Source: Chloroflexota bacterium
GTDB lineage: Bacteria > Chloroflexota > Chloroflexia > Thermomicrobiales > UBA6265
Direction of reading: 5' to 3'
NCBI GenBank assembly: GCA_023392645.1
Contig: JAEVYR010000311.1
Coordinates: forward strand, 1-5,236
DNA: 5,236 bases
Part shown: positions 1-5,236 of the stretch, piece after piece
Layout: the number at the start of each line of letters is the position of its first letter
Position numbering within the stretch: position 1 is the first letter of the stretch
Position numbers and translations under genes: made by a program
Notes under the pieces: generated by a model
The model's input: the letters and a program-made list of their open reading frames with translations, nothing else
Told to the model about the DNA's origin: nothing
Databases searched by the model: none

Positions 1-1
1 G

Positions 2-640
2 CAGGAGGCTCGGGAGCTGGCGAAACGGCTGCAGAGAACCCAGCACGGCGTTGCGGCGCCGACCCGCGACGAGGCGAGGGACGCATCAACGAAGATCTCC
101 GCCGCGCTGGACGAGACGCGGCGGATACGCCGCAAGCGACAGCCGCAGCCCCAGCAGGTGCAGCATCGGCGCCCGCTTCGCGCCGGTGATCGCGTTCGCG
201 TGCAGTCGCTCGACATGACCGGCGATGTCTTGTCGGTGGATGGCGAGAACGTGACGGTTCAGCTCGGAGCGCTGAAGACGCGCGTGCCGCTGTCGGACGT
301 CGAGCGAACGGTTGGGGGAGGCGGCGAAACTCCCGAATCCCGGCGAGCGGAGAGCGATCGGTACGACACGCCGAAACCGTCGATGAATGTCTCGGTCGAA
401 ACCGACCTCCGAGGTATGCGCGCGGCCGAGGTGGAGCAGGATCTGGAGCAGTACCTCCATGACGCCTATCTGGCCGGGTTGCCCTGGGTGCGCATCATCC
501 ACGGCAAAGGCACGGGCGCGCTGCGGAAGGTCGTCCGCGATGTGCTGCAGGACCACCCGGTCGTCGAACGAAGCGAGACCGCGAAGCAGAACGAGGGCGG
601 CGACGGCGCCACCGTCGCCTACCTCCGCGGCAACGCCTGA
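2..640 (+). CDS. mutS2: MutS2 family protein, C-terminal part (5' end outside window)
   Basis: The frame is open from the left edge to a TGA at 638-640, giving 212 visible residues of a protein usually near 780-800 aa; the MutS ATPase core lies outside. Visible residues 1-50 are charged and Gln/Arg/Ala-rich, like the end of the MutS2 coiled-coil/linker. Residues 59-101 form the KOW-like segment typical of MutS2 (L-R-A-G-D-R-V-R-V, a glycine turn, then Q-L-G-A-L-K-T-R-V-P-L-S-D-V-E). A Gly/Glu/Ser-rich linker covers about 102-128. Residues 130-205 are an Smr domain, with the D-L-R-G motif at 135-138 and H-G-K-G-T-G at 167-172, the pair associated with Smr nuclease activity. Family knowledge: MutS2 has been linked to suppression of recombination and, in Bacillus, to splitting collided ribosomes (RqcU); which applies here cannot be read from the sequence. 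An internal GTG at 158 is not the real start, because conserved-type sequence continues upstream. Convergent with mfd. Confidence 0.93.
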   Translation, partial: QEARELAKRLQRTQHGVAAPTRDEARDASTKISAALDETRRIRRKRQPQPQQVQHRRPLRAGDRVRVQSLDMTGDVLSVDGENVTVQLGALKTRVPLSDVERTVGGGGETPESRRAESDRYDTPKPSMNVSVETDLRGMRAAEVEQDLEQYLHDAYLAGLPWVRIIHGKGTGALRKVVRDVLQDHPVVERSETAKQNEGGDGATVAYLRGNA

Positions 641-746
641 TACGCCGACCCGCCCAGGCATCCGACCGCCGTAGCGGCGTCGTGCGCGCGCACCGCATCG
701 AGGCGACCGCGGTTCACCGCACGCAATGGCGCCTCGGATTGCCGGA

Positions 747-777
747 AGGTCGTCAGCGGCGACCTCGGCCGCCTTTT
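747..777 (+). terminator. Weak candidate terminator after mutS2
   Basis: Two mutually exclusive short hairpins lie here. AGGTCG (747-752) pairs with CGACCT (760-765) across a 7-nt loop. GCGGC (756-760) pairs with GCCGC (768-772) across a 7-nt loop and is followed by C and TTTT (774-777). The second has the stem-then-T layout of an intrinsic terminator, but the stem is only 5 bp, the T run is only 4, and it lies about 115 nt past the mutS2 stop. In the rest of the 641-854 gap I see only CGCCG-TAG-CGGCG (667-679), the palindrome GTGCGCGCGCAC (682-693), and GAGCC/GGCTC (835-839/845-849) just past the mfd stop, which has no T run in the mfd direction. Termination may be Rho-dependent or weak. Confidence 0.25.
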
Positions 778-854
778 CGCGGATTGTCCGCAGTCGGTGG
801 ACGCACCGCCAGGTTGCCGCTACAGGGAATCGATGAGCCTGGGCGGCTCCCGGT

Positions 855-3800
855 TCACGCTGTCGCGGCGAGCTGGCCAGCCTCCAGGGCATCGAGCACG
901 AGATCGAGCGCGTCCTGCCAGGTGTCGCCCAGCCGCAGGAGCCGCAACCGGATCGTGTTGCGGGTGATCTTTATCGCGTCGCCCAGCCTGCGCTCCAGCC
1001 GGCCAGTATCGATGGCCGCCGTGTCGACCGGGCGCAGGATGATCTCGCGCTCGCGCTCCACCACCGAATCCAGCCCCAGCGCCTCTGCTCGTATCCGCAA
1101 CCGGATCAGCGCCATCAGATGCTCGATTTCGACCGGCGGGTCGCCGAACCGGTCGGCCAGCTCGTCCCACAGCTCGTCGACCTCGCCGAGCGTCGTGACG
1201 CTGGCGATGCGCCGGTAGAGCTGGAGTCGCAGCTCCGTGTCGGGCACGTATTCTTCCGGGATGAGCGCCGTCAACGGGAGATCGAGCGTGATCGGCCCGC
1301 TTTCCACCACGGGCTTGCCCGATCGGATCTCGTCGATCGACTGGCTCAGCAGCCGCATGTAGAGATCGTACCCAACCGAGCCAATGTGTCCGCTCTGCTC
1401 GGCGCCGAGGATGTTCCCCGCACCGCGAATCTCGAGATCGCGCATCGCGACGCGGATTCCTGCACCCAGCTCGTTCGCCTCCTGGATGACTTCCAGCCGC
1501 TCCAGCGCTTCGGGCCGCAACGCCTTGTGCGGCTGATAGAGCAGGTACGCGTAGGCGCGCACATCGCCGCGTCCCACGCGCCCGCGAAGCTGGTAGAGCT
1601 GGGTCAGCCCGAGCGTGTCGGCGTTGTCGATGATGATCGTGTTGACGTCCGGGTTGTCGACGCCCGACTCGATGATCGTCGTCGCCAGCAGGATGTCGAA
1701 CTCTTTCCGGTAGAACCCGAGCATCACCTCTTCCAGCACCTTCTCGTCCATTTGGCCATGGCCAACGCCGATGCGGGCCTCCGGCACGATTCGGCGGATG
1801 CGCTCGGAAAGTATGTCGATGTCGTGCACCCGGTTGTGGATCACGTAGATCTGCCCGCCGCGATCCATCTCGCGCATGATCGCCTCGCGGATGAGGTGAT
1901 CGGATACCGGCGAAACGAATGTCCGAATCGGCAGGCGCGACTGCGGCGCCGTCTCGATCATGCTGATGTCGCGGATGCCCGCCAGCGAGAGATGGAGCGT
2001 GCGGGGAATCGGCGTCGCCGAGAGCGTGAGCACGTCGACCTCGATCCGGAGCTGCTTGAGGAACTCCTTGTGCCTGACGCCAAATCGCTGCTCCTCGTCG
2101 ATCACGACGAGCCCGAGGTCCTTGAATTTCACGTCCTTTTGCACCAAGCGGTGCGTGCCGATGACGATGTCGACCTTGCCGGCTTCGAGGTCATCCAGAA
2201 CGACCGCTTGCTGGGCGCCGCTGCGCAGGCGCGAGAGCATTTCGACCCGCACCGGGAACGCGGCAAGCCGCTCGCGGAAGGTGTTGTAGTGCTGCAGCGC
2301 CAGCACGGTCGTCGGCACCAGCACGGCGACCTGCTTGCCGGCATTGACCGCCTTGAACGCGGCCCGCATGGCGATTTCGGTCTTGCCGAAGCCGACGTCG
2401 CCGCAGACGAGCCGGTCCATCGGCGTCGGCGATTCCATGTCCTCCGTCACGGCCTCGATCGCGGCGGTTTGGTCGCGGGTTTCCTTCCACGGGAACGATT
2501 CGGCCAGCTCGATGTCCCAGCGAGTGTCGGGAGGGTAGGCGATACCGTGGCCGGCTTCGCGGCGGGAGTAGAGCTGGATCAGCTCAAACGCCATCTCGCG
2601 GACCGCCCGGCGCACGCGGCGCTTGGCGCGGTTCCACTCGCCCGACCCGAGCCGGTTGAGCGTCGGTGACTGCCCGCCGCCGCTGTAGCGGGTGACGCGG
2701 TCGCTTTGGTCGATCGGCACATAGAGTTTGTCGCCGCGATCGAACACCAGCAGGAGGTACTCGCGCTCGACGCCGCCGGTCTCCATCCGCACGAGCCCCG
2801 CGAACTTCGCGATGCCGTGGTCGATGTGGACGACATGCTCGCCTTCGACGAGGTTCTGCGCGAACGCGCGGTGCTCGGCCATGCTGCGCTTCGTCACGCG
2901 GCGCGTGCGCTTCCGGAACCCGAACAGCTCGAGATCGGTCCAGACGCCGATCGTGCCTCCTTCCCAGACCCAGCCGGCATCAAGACCCGATGGTCGGACT
3001 TCGACCGTGCCGGGCATCAGCGGCGCGGACCTGGAGCCGGGTTTGCCGAGGTCACGACGAGGACAGAGGCCGCGCTCCTCGAGCAGCTCACTGACGCGGT
3101 CCACCTGGTCGGTGGCGATGGTGATTCGCCAGCCTTCACCCAGTCTGGTCTTGAGATCGTCGGCCATCTCATCGAGCCGGCCGGCGTAGACGGGCGGGTT
3201 GCCGAGAGCCGACGCGCTGAGCGCCGTACCCGATTCGCCTTGGCCGAGCAGGAGCCTGGGATGCGGCGCGATGCGATCCCGCGCGACCGACCATGGTGTC
3301 GTCGGTTGCAGGATTTCCGCCGGCATCTCGCCGTTCCGGATCAGCGACGCTTCCAGCTCGACGGCCTGTCCCTCCCACTGGCTGGCGGCGAGGTCGATCG
3401 CCGCCGGCGAATCGAGCACGATGATGGACTCGGGGGGCAGGTAGGCGAGCAGCGTATCTTCCGGCTCGGTGATGTAGCCGGCGAGGAGATCCGGCGCGGG
3501 CGGCACACCACCGCTCTCGATCACCGCGAGCTGGCGCTCCCAGTCGTCCCGCACCTCGTCGCGCAGCGTCACGGCGTCGATCTCGCGCAGGCGCGGGTAC
3601 GCATCCTTCAGGCGCCAAAGCGGCAGGTCCAGCGTCGGCAGGATCGTCACCTCCTGGAGCCGATCGCGCGAGCGCTGAGTGTGGATGTCGAAGGTGCGGA
3701 TGCTCTCCAGGTCAGTATCGAAGAGATCGAGCCGTACCGGCATCTCCATCGCCGGAGGGAAGACGTCGATCAGGTCACCGCGTACCGCGAACTGTCCCGG

Positions 3801-4319
3801 TTCCTGCACCATCGGCGACCGGCGATATCCGATGCGATTCAACCATGCCTGGAATGACTGCGTGTCGATCGTGTCGCCCGGCTGGAGTCGTCGGGTGGCA
3901 TCCGCCAGCTCGCTCGGCGTGATCAGCCGGTGCAGCAGGCTCGTGACGGGGGCGACGATGACGCTGCGGCGCCCGCCGGCCGCGATGTCGTCGAGTAACC
4001 CGAGCCGCCGGATGCGCACCTCCGGATCGTTGGCGAGCTGGTCGTAGGGATGGCCGTCGGATGCCGGCCAGACGTCAACGTCGGTGTCCGGATCGGTGTA
4101 CTCGCCGAGAATCGTCGCGAGATAGTGGGCGCGTTCGATGTTCGACGTCACGATGAGCATGGTCCGGTCGACGCCGTCGATCGCAGCCGCGGCCAGCAGT
4201 GGCCGCACCGCGTCGGCAAGATCCTCGATCGCGACGGTCTCGCCCGCGGCGAGCGATGCACGCATGTTCCCGATCAGCGGCAAGGCCGCGACTTCGTCGA
4301 GGATGTGGGGCAGTGTCAC
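855..4319 (-). CDS. mfd: Transcription-repair coupling factor Mfd
   Basis: Complete gene of 1154 aa, close to the usual 1150-1180. Mfd is a cytoplasmic dsDNA translocase that pushes or removes stalled RNA polymerase and recruits UvrA for transcription-coupled repair. Residues about 1-350 are the UvrB-like N-terminal module (signature G-Q-F-A-V-R-G at 175-181). The RNA polymerase-interacting domain is about 490-560 (V-V-H-I-D-H-G near 496-502; K-L-Y-V-P-I from 531). The RecG-like motor follows: Walker A G-D-V-G-F-G-K-T at 640-647, Walker B D-E-E-Q at 741-744, motif III S-A-T-P from 767, motif VI Q-L-R-G-R-V-G-R at 910-917, and the translocation (TRG) segment about 920-978. The C-terminal regulatory TRCF domain runs from about 1015 (I-P-E-E-Y-V at 1020). 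All motor motifs are intact. The GTG start at 4319 was chosen because GGGAGA lies 5 nt upstream and the protein begins at a typical Mfd N-terminus. An in-frame ATG at 4379 would add 20 residues, has a poorer ribosome site and sits inside a palindrome. The frame stays open to 5156, antisense to larE, but that extension has no Mfd character. Confidence 0.97.
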   Translation of the reverse strand: MTLPHILDEVAALPLIGNMRASLAAGETVAIEDLADAVRPLLAAAAIDGVDRTMLIVTSNIERAHYLATILGEYTDPDTDVDVWPASDGHPYDQLANDPEVRIRRLGLLDDIAAGGRRSVIVAPVTSLLHRLITPSELADATRRLQPGDTIDTQSFQAWLNRIGYRRSPMVQEPGQFAVRGDLIDVFPPAMEMPVRLDLFDTDLESIRTFDIHTQRSRDRLQEVTILPTLDLPLWRLKDAYPRLREIDAVTLRDEVRDDWERQLAVIESGGVPPAPDLLAGYITEPEDTLLAYLPPESIIVLDSPAAIDLAASQWEGQAVELEASLIRNGEMPAEILQPTTPWSVARDRIAPHPRLLLGQGESGTALSASALGNPPVYAGRLDEMADDLKTRLGEGWRITIATDQVDRVSELLEERGLCPRRDLGKPGSRSAPLMPGTVEVRPSGLDAGWVWEGGTIGVWTDLELFGFRKRTRRVTKRSMAEHRAFAQNLVEGEHVVHIDHGIAKFAGLVRMETGGVEREYLLLVFDRGDKLYVPIDQSDRVTRYSGGGQSPTLNRLGSGEWNRAKRRVRRAVREMAFELIQLYSRREAGHGIAYPPDTRWDIELAESFPWKETRDQTAAIEAVTEDMESPTPMDRLVCGDVGFGKTEIAMRAAFKAVNAGKQVAVLVPTTVLALQHYNTFRERLAAFPVRVEMLSRLRSGAQQAVVLDDLEAGKVDIVIGTHRLVQKDVKFKDLGLVVIDEEQRFGVRHKEFLKQLRIEVDVLTLSATPIPRTLHLSLAGIRDISMIETAPQSRLPIRTFVSPVSDHLIREAIMREMDRGGQIYVIHNRVHDIDILSERIRRIVPEARIGVGHGQMDEKVLEEVMLGFYRKEFDILLATTIIESGVDNPDVNTIIIDNADTLGLTQLYQLRGRVGRGDVRAYAYLLYQPHKALRPEALERLEVIQEANELGAGIRVAMRDLEIRGAGNILGAEQSGHIGSVGYDLYMRLLSQSIDEIRSGKPVVESGPITLDLPLTALIPEEYVPDTELRLQLYRRIASVTTLGEVDELWDELADRFGDPPVEIEHLMALIRLRIRAEALGLDSVVEREREIILRPVDTAAIDTGRLERRLGDAIKITRNTIRLRLLRLGDTWQDALDLVLDALEAGQLAATA

Positions 4320-4324
4320 GAGCG

Positions 4325-4330
4325 TCTCCC
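4325..4330 (-). promoter_or_regulatory. Ribosome-binding site of mfd
   Basis: On the minus strand GGGAGA (complement of 4325-4330) lies 5 nt before the GTG codon at 4319-4317. It is a good purine-rich Shine-Dalgarno match at normal spacing. It decides the start in favour of GTG over the in-frame ATG at 4379, whose best upstream purine stretch (GCGGGA) is about 11 nt away. Confidence 0.6.
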
Positions 4331-4366
4331 GGATCGAGTGTGTGGTTGGGCGGGCAGGGCGAATAC

Positions 4367-4387
4367 CGGACCGGATCATCCGGACCG
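4367..4387. repeat. Operator-like imperfect inverted repeat
   Basis: CCGGAT (4371-4376) and ATCCGG (4378-4383) are perfect inverted arms around a single C at 4377. After one symmetric A/A mismatch (4370, 4384), CGG (4367-4369) and CCG (4385-4387) continue the dyad, giving 9 paired positions per side. The same stretch can be read as the direct repeat CCGGACCG at 4366-4373 and 4380-4387, a 14-bp period. It lies between the mfd start and the weak larE-side promoter, abutting the candidate -35 at 4388. It could be an operator, or a hairpin in the mfd leader RNA. Confidence 0.4.
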
Positions 4388-4440
4388 TTGTCCCGCGCGA
4401 GCGCGCACCCTCTATGGTAGCGGTATCGACACGATCGCGC

Positions 4441-4473
4441 GATGCCGCTGCACCTTGGTGGTAGGATGCCGCT
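4441..4473 (+). repeat. 9-bp direct repeat upstream of larE
   Basis: GATGCCGCT occurs exactly at 4441-4449 and again at 4465-4473, a 24-bp period. The second copy covers the spacer between the AGGA at 4463-4466 and the ATG at 4474. The first follows directly on, and overlaps by three bases, the palindrome ATCGCGCGAT (4434-4443). The repeat is real; its function is unknown. Confidence 0.35.
4463..4466 (+). promoter_or_regulatory. Ribosome-binding site of the larE leader ORF
   Basis: AGGA lies 7 nt before the ATG at 4474, a better site than any in front of larE itself, where only GAAAG (4501-4505) occurs, 12 nt before the ATG. If used, ribosomes would load at the short ORF and reach larE by coupling. 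Confidence 0.35.
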
Positions 4474-4521
4474 ATGAGAGCGGACGCGTGGCGTCGTCGT
4501 GAAAGCGCGTTTCTGGCATGA
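4474..4521 (+). CDS. Possible 15-codon leader ORF overlapping the larE start
   Basis: ATG at 4474 opens a 15-codon frame (MRADAWRRRESAFLA) ending at TGA 4519-4521. Its stop overlaps the larE start in the ATGA arrangement typical of translational coupling. AGGA is placed 7 nt upstream. The peptide is rich in Arg, with three consecutive CGT codons, and resembles no family I know. It has no run of one amino acid that would clearly mark a ribosome-stalling attenuator. Support rests on the ribosome site and the overlap; a frame this short could be chance. Confidence 0.28.
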   Translation: MRADAWRRRESAFLA

Positions 4522-5236
4522 CGCAGGACAGGGAAGAGCGGTTGCGGGCGATGTTGCGCGAAATGGGTTCGGTCGTGGTCGCTTTTTCGGGCGGCGTCGA
4601 TTCGACCTACCTGCTCAAGATCGCCCATGACGAGCTCGGTGAGCGTTGCGTGGCGGCCAGCGGGCTGTCGGAAACATACGCGCCGGAGGAAATGGCGGAG
4701 GCGAAGTCGCTGGCTCGCGACATGGGCGTGCGGTACGAGCTTCTCGCGACGATGGAGCTCACCGATCCCCGCTATGCCGATAACACGCATCAGCGGTGCT
4801 TCTTCTGCAAGCAGGAGCTCTACGGCAAGCTGACCGAGTTCGCCGAGAGCGAGGGGCTCGCGGTCGTGATCGACGGCACCAACGCTGACGACCTCGACGA
4901 CTTCCGGCCCGGGCTCCGCGCCGCGCGCGATCTCGGTGTCCGCTCGCCCCTGCAGGAGGTCGGGTTCACCAAGGACGAGATCCGCGAGCGGTCGCGCGTC
5001 CACGGGTTGCGCACGGCTGAAAAGCCGGCCGTGGCCTGCCTTTCTTCGCGATTTGCCTACGGCGCCCCCATCACCCAGGAGAAGCTCCTGCAGGTGGCGC
5101 GGGCGGAGTCGGCGATTCGGGTGCTCGGGTTTCGGGGGTTCCGCCTGCGCCACCACGGTCGCCTGGCGCGCCTCGAATTCCTCCCCGAAGACCTCGATCG
5201 CGCCTTCGCCAACCGGGAAGCGCTTTCCCGCGCCGT
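4518..5236 (+). CDS. larE: LarE-family ATP-dependent sulfur transferase (3' end outside window)
   Basis: 239 codons are visible of a protein usually about 260-290 aa. LarE activates the carboxylates of pyridinium-3,5-biscarboxylic acid mononucleotide by AMP transfer and inserts sulfur, a step in building the nickel-pincer cofactor of lactate racemase and related enzymes; it is cytoplasmic. The N-type ATP-pyrophosphatase PP-loop S-G-G-V-D-S is at residues 24-29. C-F-F-C-K is at 94-98, D-G-T-N-A-D-D at 119-125, R-P-G at 130-132, S-P-L at 143-145, and A-C-L-S-S-R at 173-178, followed by Y-G-x-x-I-T. Cys174 aligns with the sulfur-donor cysteine of Lactobacillus plantarum LarE (Cys176). Cys94 and Cys97 are extra, as in cluster-binding LarE proteins. 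Start: an in-frame TGA at 4500-4502 bars anything upstream, and ATG 4518 is the first start after it. Its own ribosome site is weak, so coupling to the leader ORF is possible. No larB, larC or racemase is visible. ExsB/QueC-like PP-loop enzymes are the main alternative, but the Cys174 context favours LarE. Confidence 0.9.
   Translation, partial: MTQDREERLRAMLREMGSVVVAFSGGVDSTYLLKIAHDELGERCVAASGLSETYAPEEMAEAKSLARDMGVRYELLATMELTDPRYADNTHQRCFFCKQELYGKLTEFAESEGLAVVIDGTNADDLDDFRPGLRAARDLGVRSPLQEVGFTKDEIRERSRVHGLRTAEKPAVACLSSRFAYGAPITQEKLLQVARAESAIRVLGFRGFRLRHHGRLARLEFLPEDLDRAFANREALSRA

Larger units (their letters stand above)
4320..4517. promoter_or_regulatory. Divergent mfd-larE intergenic control region
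   Basis: Both genes are transcribed outward from these 198 bases, so their promoters should lie here. On the plus strand a weak sigma70-like pair is TTGTCC (4388-4393) and TATGGT (4413-4418), 19 bp apart, each matching 4 of 6 consensus bases. For mfd the minus-strand hexamer TACCAT (4419-4414) could be a -10, but no good -35 is visible at 16-18 bp. Other structure is a 21-bp imperfect dyad (4367-4387), the palindrome ATCGCGCGAT (4434-4443) and a 9-bp direct repeat (4441-4449, 4465-4473). That control elements are present follows from the gene arrangement; their exact positions are inference. Confidence 0.35.

Noticed and set aside
682..693. Perfect palindrome GTGCGCGCGCAC in the convergent gap.
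   Set aside because: It is alternating G/C sequence that arises easily in high-GC DNA, with no promoter or gene start nearby to give it a role.
835..849. GAGCC/GGCTC hairpin just past the mfd stop as an mfd terminator.
   Set aside because: The stem is only 5 bp and the following minus-strand sequence (ATCGATTCC) has no T run.
86..892. 268-codon minus-strand ORF opposite mutS2 and across the convergent gap.
   Set aside because: It is antisense to clear KOW-like and Smr coding sequence and overlaps the mfd 3' end; no recognisable domain.
682..1218. 178-codon plus-strand ORF spanning the convergent gap and the mfd 3' end.
   Set aside because: The translation is Arg/Ser-rich and most of it is antisense to the Mfd C-terminal domain. 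No ribosome site or family resemblance seen.
1119..2669. 516-codon plus-strand ORF opposite the mfd motor domain.
   Set aside because: It is a shadow of high-GC codon bias. Its translation is Arg/His/Asp-rich with no fold-like pattern, and the opposite strand encodes intact helicase motifs.
2706..3857. 383-codon plus-strand ORF opposite the N-terminal half of mfd.
   Set aside because: Same shadow effect; low-complexity charged translation and no family resemblance, while mfd on the other strand is well supported.
4050..4502. Plus-strand ORF ending just before larE, considered as an upstream gene or larE extension.
   Set aside because: It stops at TGA 4500-4502 before the larE ATG and lies mostly opposite the Mfd N-terminus; no recognisable protein.
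4320..5156. Minus-strand open frame continuing upstream of mfd, opposite larE, as a 280-residue N-terminal extension.
   Set aside because: It mirrors the larE reading frame and shows no Mfd-like or other recognisable domain. GTG 4319 has a good ribosome site and gives the normal Mfd length.

Overview
The window is high-GC bacterial chromosome (by eye well above 60% G+C). It holds three recognisable genes: the 3' end of mutS2, a complete mfd, and the 5' two-thirds or more of a larE-family gene. All are ordinary chromosomal genes. There is no phage, IS, CRISPR or RNA-gene signature. High GC, GTG initiation and the protein flavour (for example DEEQ rather than DEEH in the Mfd Walker B box) would fit Chloroflexota (Thermomicrobia-like) or an actinobacterial-type high-GC lineage. 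That placement is inference from memory, not a search.

Layout: mutS2 runs left to right from the left edge to 640 (C-terminal KOW-like and Smr domains only). A 214-bp convergent gap (641-854) follows, with weak hairpins. mfd occupies 855-4319 on the minus strand. A 198-bp divergent intergenic region (4320-4517) separates mfd from larE, which starts at 4518 on the plus strand and runs off the right edge.

The two left-hand genes both deal with stalled machines. MutS2 belongs to a family linked to recombination control and to splitting collided ribosomes, and Mfd displaces stalled RNA polymerase and recruits UvrA. They are convergent, so they are neighbours rather than an operon. larE encodes an ATP-pyrophosphatase sulfur transferase of the nickel-pincer cofactor pathway and is transcribed away from mfd.

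The points most worth a second look are two. First, the LarE carries three cysteines (94, 97, 174), the pattern expected of the iron-sulfur-cluster type rather than the single-cysteine sacrificial type. Second, the mfd-larE divergent region contains a 21-bp imperfect dyad built from two CCGGACCG repeats, a 9-bp direct repeat, and a 15-codon upstream ORF that has a good ribosome-binding site and overlaps the larE start as ATGA. Long open frames opposite mfd and larE are judged to be codon-bias shadows.
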